Assembly (NCBI GenBank): GCA_017471825.1
Contig: JAFURQ010000018.1
Location: forward strand, 1-64,000
Origin: Clostridia bacterium
GTDB lineage: Bacteria > Bacillota > Clostridia > Oscillospirales > CAG-272
DNA: 64,000 nucleotides
Reading direction: 5' to 3'
Both the position numbers and the translations under genes were made by a program. The notes beneath the pieces are model-generated. The model had not been told where the DNA came from. It made no database searches and worked only from the letters and a program-made list of their open reading frames with translations. Shown here one piece after another: positions 61,458 to 64,000 of this stretch; the first letter of the stretch is position 1, and each line of letters starts with the position of its first letter.

Positions 61458-61486
61458 AGTATATCACACCGCTAAATACTTGTCAA
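61458..61486 (-). promoter_or_regulatory. Promoter of the hypothetical gene at 60882-61421
   Basis: On the minus strand TTGACA (61481-61486), a 17-bp spacer and TATACT (61458-61463), 37 nt before the start codon. Confidence 0.82.
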
Positions 61487-61544
61487 GTTGAGGTAACGGC
61501 GAGATTTATATCAACCCTTGCATTCCTATGGAGCATACGCTCTG

Positions 61545-61910
61545 TTATTGCTCTCTTTCTATTACGGTCCCATTCGCATATGTGAATGCGTAAATTCCAT
61601 CGATTATCGTTGACGGCAGTATAATTTTCTTTACGTGCTCGGGGACATGAATTAAGTTTAATTGCTTGTCATACTTTGCAGGGACAAAATCCGAGCCCTT
61701 TGACGGATGATGCCAGTCCGCCCATTCCTCGTGCGCGGGGATGAACGTTTGACTGTATCCGACGTGCGTAATCGGCTCACCGTTATACGTATCCGGCAGG
61801 CGTACGGTTTCGTCATTCTCATCGAATTTAATATCCTTGATGGATAGGACGTACGAATAATCGCCGCCTTTGTAGCCTATTTTGATTTTTTCTATTTCAA
61901 ACGTAGCCAT
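61545..61910 (-). CDS. Hypothetical protein, possible leucine-rich-repeat-like fragment
   Basis: A 121-aa soluble protein. The segment LPDTYNGEPITHVG, followed by IHVPEHVKKIILPSTIIDGIYAF, resembles the spacing of BspA-type leucine-rich repeats (IPDTVNGKPVTSIG... ; I-P-x-V-x-x-I), but only one or two units are visible. It lacks a signal peptide. The start at 61910 is chosen since the promoter's -10 box (61944-61949) overlaps the upstream TTG frame start at 61940, and GAGGAG lies just before it. Confidence 0.7.
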   Translation of the reverse strand: MATFEIEKIKIGYKGGDYSYVLSIKDIKFDENDETVRLPDTYNGEPITHVGYSQTFIPAHEEWADWHHPSKGSDFVPAKYDKQLNLIHVPEHVKKIILPSTIIDGIYAFTYANGTVIEREQ

Positions 61911-61943
61911 ATCAAAACTCTCCTCGATATTTGTAGCCAATAT

Positions 61944-61972
61944 ATTGTATCACAACCTCAGAGATAATTCAA
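61944..61972 (-). promoter_or_regulatory. Promoter of the hypothetical gene at 61545-61910
   Basis: On the minus strand TTGAAT (61967-61972), a 17-bp spacer and TACAAT (61944-61949). Confidence 0.7.
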
Positions 61973-61992
61973 GTGCCGAAAGATAATTAATG

Positions 61993-62018
61993 AGCCGTTA
62001 TCACAACGGCTGTTTTTT
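61993..62018 (+). terminator. Terminator-like hairpin without an upstream plus-strand gene
   Basis: Stem AGCCGTT/AACGGCT followed by GTTTTTT on the plus strand. The nearest genes upstream are on the minus strand, so its use is unclear. Confidence 0.6.
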
Positions 62019-62032
62019 AAGTGTTTATCCCC

Positions 62033-62061
62033 TTTACAGTTCTGAAAAAACGTGGTAAAAT
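62033..62061 (+). promoter_or_regulatory. Promoter of the GH1 glycosidase gene
   Basis: TTTACA (62033-62038), a 17-bp spacer and TAAAAT (62056-62061). Confidence 0.7.
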
Positions 62062-62091
62062 GATTGCAACAAAAATACGAAAGGAAAAAAT

Positions 62092-63402
62092 ATGGGATTC
62101 AGTGAAAATTTTCTTTGGGGTGCCGCAAGCGCAGCTCACCAAGTAGAGGGCGCATATCTTGAGGACGGTAAATCACTCAACATATGGGATCTTTCAGAGG
62201 GACACGTTGCTTACGGTGATGACGGTAAGATTGCGTGCGACCATTATCACAGATATAAAGAGGACGTTGCTCTTATGAAGGAGATCGGATTAAAGAGCTA
62301 CCGCTTCTCTGTAAGCTGGGCGCGTATTTTCCCGACCTCAGACGGCAAGGCGAATGAAAAGGGAATTCAATTCTACAAGGATCTTACGAATGAGCTTATA
62401 AACGCAGGCATCGTGCCGATATGTACTCTTTATCACTGGGATATGCCGCTTTGGCTTTATGAGCTCGGCGGTTGGGAGAAAGAGGAGAACATCAAATATT
62501 TCGTCAGTTACGCAGAGGAATGCGTAAGGGCTCTTTCCGACAAGATTGAGTATTGGCTCACTCTGAACGAGCCCGGTTCGTTTATTGAAGGAGGATACGA
62601 CCTCGGATACCACGCTCCGTTCGTGCAGCGTTCCAAGGAGAGTATAAGGGCTATCACACGTATTACAATGCTTGCACACGGTAAAGCCGTCGTTGCAATG
62701 CGCAATGCGGCAAAGCGCCCGATAAAGATTGGCTGTGCGCCGTCATTCGGCGTGATTATGCCGCTTAATGAGACCGAGGAAGAAATCGAAAGAGCAAGAA
62801 GACTGACCTTTGATATGGATGAGCCGTATTATTCTACTCCGTGGTGGTCTGACCCGGTCTGCCTTGGCAAGCGCCAGTGGGGAACAGATTATCTGTCCGA
62901 CGAGGATTTGAAGATAATAAACCAGCCTTTAGACTTTTTTGCCTTCAACTGCTATAATGCCGGAGGCTTCGGCGCGCCGAAGAATCAGTCAAATCCCCGT
63001 TGCTATCCCGGTTATCCGCGAACTGCAATGGATTGGCCGATTACGCCCGATTGCTTGTACTGGGGCGCTCGATTCTGTTATGAAAGATACGGTCTGCCCA
63101 TTTTGATTACGGAAAACGGAATGGCAAACCTGGATTTCAAAATGATGGACGGAAAGGTGCACGACCCACAGCGCGTGGATTTCATCCACCGTCACCTGCT
63201 CGGACTCCGCCGCGCCGCAGAGGAGGGAATTGAGATAATCGGATATCAGTATTGGTCGATAATGGATAACTTCGAGTGGGCGCTTGGATACAGCCGCCGA
63301 TTCGGACTGATATACGTAGATTATCCAACACAGGAAAGAGTTTTAAAGGATTCCGCATATTTTTACCGCGATGTAATCAAAAGCAACGGCGAAAATTTGT
63401 AG
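62092..63402 (+). CDS. GH1-family beta-glucosidase
   Basis: A 436-aa cytoplasmic retaining beta-glycosidase. FLWGAASAAHQVEGA is the N-terminal signature, Glu160 in LTLNEPG is the acid/base and Glu341 in ITENGM the nucleophile; the end WSIMDNFEWALGYSRRFGLIYVDY is typical. The substrate could be cellobiose-like or another beta-glucoside. No phosphotransferase genes are nearby, and the sequence around the +1 phosphate-binding loop is not of obvious 6-phospho-type, so a beta-glucosidase is preferred. SD AAAGGAAA precedes the ATG; single gene with promoter and terminator. Confidence 0.93.
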   Translation: MGFSENFLWGAASAAHQVEGAYLEDGKSLNIWDLSEGHVAYGDDGKIACDHYHRYKEDVALMKEIGLKSYRFSVSWARIFPTSDGKANEKGIQFYKDLTNELINAGIVPICTLYHWDMPLWLYELGGWEKEENIKYFVSYAEECVRALSDKIEYWLTLNEPGSFIEGGYDLGYHAPFVQRSKESIRAITRITMLAHGKAVVAMRNAAKRPIKIGCAPSFGVIMPLNETEEEIERARRLTFDMDEPYYSTPWWSDPVCLGKRQWGTDYLSDEDLKIINQPLDFFAFNCYNAGGFGAPKNQSNPRCYPGYPRTAMDWPITPDCLYWGARFCYERYGLPILITENGMANLDFKMMDGKVHDPQRVDFIHRHLLGLRRAAEEGIEIIGYQYWSIMDNFEWALGYSRRFGLIYVDYPTQERVLKDSAYFYRDVIKSNGENL

Positions 63403-63441
63403 ATGACATTTTTGGATTACAACCAAGCCTGTGCCTTGGAT

Positions 63442-63477
63442 AAAAAAATAACGGCTTCGATGAGCCGTTATTTTTTT
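63442..63477. terminator. Terminator after the GH1 gene
   Basis: Stem AATAACGGCT/AGCCGTTATT with loop TCGATG, flanked by A-run and T-run. It shares the string TGAGCCGTTA with the hairpin upstream of the gene. Confidence 0.88.
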
Positions 63478-63549
63478 ATGGGGAAACCTTTGTATTTTTG
63501 AATGGCTATATATAAGAGCTATAGCTTTTGTATTCCCACAAATTTTGCT

Positions 63550-64000
63550 TTATCCGCTTGATGTAGGATTCTTTTGAGCTATGCGGCGCCGTGCACACTC
63601 AATCACAGCAAATATTATACCGTGTGATGCTACGTATATCGGAGCCATAACCCAGACGGTAAGAGATGTGTCGGAAAGCAGCGGCTCTACTATATGAAAG
63701 GCATCGTTAACGCCAAATACAGACATAAGAAACGCACCTACGGTCAAGTAGCAGGTAAAGCCTAGTATCACGCAGTACCATTTTTTATACGTTATATCTA
63801 TTTGTTTGAACATAATCAGTGCGATTACAGTGACCGCTGATAAGCTATGGTGCAATAGTCCGGTAAAGGTAGGAATATAGAAAAACGATTGATTTTGGCT
63901 GACAAATGTTGGGTATATTACTGTGGCTATTCCCCCGAACAGACCTAACAACCATAAAAAATGGAATACAGAGTTATTTCTTTTTCCAAAAAGCACCGCA
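63550..64000 (-). CDS. YwaF-like (TIGR02206-type) membrane protein, 5' end beyond window
   Basis: The visible 150 or so C-terminal residues have at least four hydrophobic helices. They include YIPTFTGLLHHSLSAVTVIALIMFKQIDITYKKW and FGVNDAFHIVEPLL, like the YwaF/TIGR02206 integral membrane family, whose function is unknown. Family members are about 230-250 aa, so roughly the first 90 residues are missing. The GTG at 63996 is in frame but the frame stays open to the window edge, so it is unlikely to be the real start. Confidence 0.65.
   Translation of the reverse strand, partial: AVLFGKRNNSVFHFLWLLGLFGGIATVIYPTFVSQNQSFFYIPTFTGLLHHSLSAVTVIALIMFKQIDITYKKWYCVILGFTCYLTVGAFLMSVFGVNDAFHIVEPLLSDTSLTVWVMAPIYVASHGIIFAVIECARRRIAQKNPTSSG

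Noticed and set aside
1..64000. CRISPR arrays, insertion sequences, prophage, rRNA genes
   Set aside because: No regularly spaced repeats, transposase, integrase, phage structural gene or rRNA sequence was recognised on either strand.

Overview
The window looks like chromosome from an anaerobic, endospore-forming member of the Clostridia (Bacillota). The evidence is a complete spoIIIAA-spoIIIAH operon, two T-box leaders, strict TTGACA-17-TATAAT promoters, strong GGAGG-type ribosome binding sites, tight ATGA-coupled operons, and a hairpin-plus-T-run terminator at almost every operon end. The gene content (heparinase-like lyase, GH1 glycosidase, 2-keto-3-deoxygluconate kinase, GlcNAc-6-P deacetylase, clostridial lipoproteins) suits a glycan-using gut organism. 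The species cannot be named from sequence alone. No rRNA, CRISPR array, insertion sequence or prophage was seen.

Layout. 1-320: a minus-strand tRNA pair (Asp, cut by the edge; Val) separated by a structured element that repeats the tRNA-Val 3' end. 410-4350: alpha/beta hydrolase and M16C peptidase. 4341-6746 (-): P-type cation ATPase. 6858-10360: isoleucine T-box leader and ileS. 10381-11930: two small membrane proteins divergent from an Xre regulator, with a palindrome between them. 11984-14951: copper operon (csoR operator inside the promoter, csoR, copA carrying an in-frame copZ-like tail). 14943-15695 (-): esterase. 15858-19900: GntR regulator, aconitase, isocitrate dehydrogenase-type enzyme.

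20001-39827 is one long plus-strand surface-glycan operon. It holds a DegT aminotransferase, an initiating sugar transferase, three ATP-grasp ligases with an interposed GNAT acyltransferase, a TRAP-type permease with a small membrane partner, four GT4-like glycosyltransferases, a polymerase (Wzy-like), a pyruvyl transferase, a flippase (Wzx-like), a CapE/PseB-type 4,6-dehydratase, a sugar epimerase and an NTP_transf_5 protein. Dehydratase plus aminotransferase should supply a 4-amino-4,6-dideoxy sugar. The ATP-grasp, GNAT and pyruvyl transferase genes suggest heavy decoration. The ATP-grasp/GNAT/permease block is the best candidate here for an undescribed system.

39829-45000: nagA-tcdA (-), a ComM/YifB AAA ATPase, and an orphan trpB under a Trp T-box. 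44988-52324: two very large exported proteins, the second a heparinase II/III-like polypeptide. 52330-53829 (-): 2-keto-3-deoxygluconate kinase and a small AbrB-type regulator with a zinc ribbon. 53864-58588: spoIIIA operon. 58684-60808: three tandem paralogous lipoproteins. 60882-61972 (-): two hypothetical genes with their own promoters. 62033-63477: GH1 beta-glucosidase. 63550-64000 (-): 5'-truncated YwaF-like membrane protein.

Family names come from motif recognition by eye. Starts were moved from the longest open frame wherever a promoter or ribosome binding site decided the matter, and this is stated in each entry.
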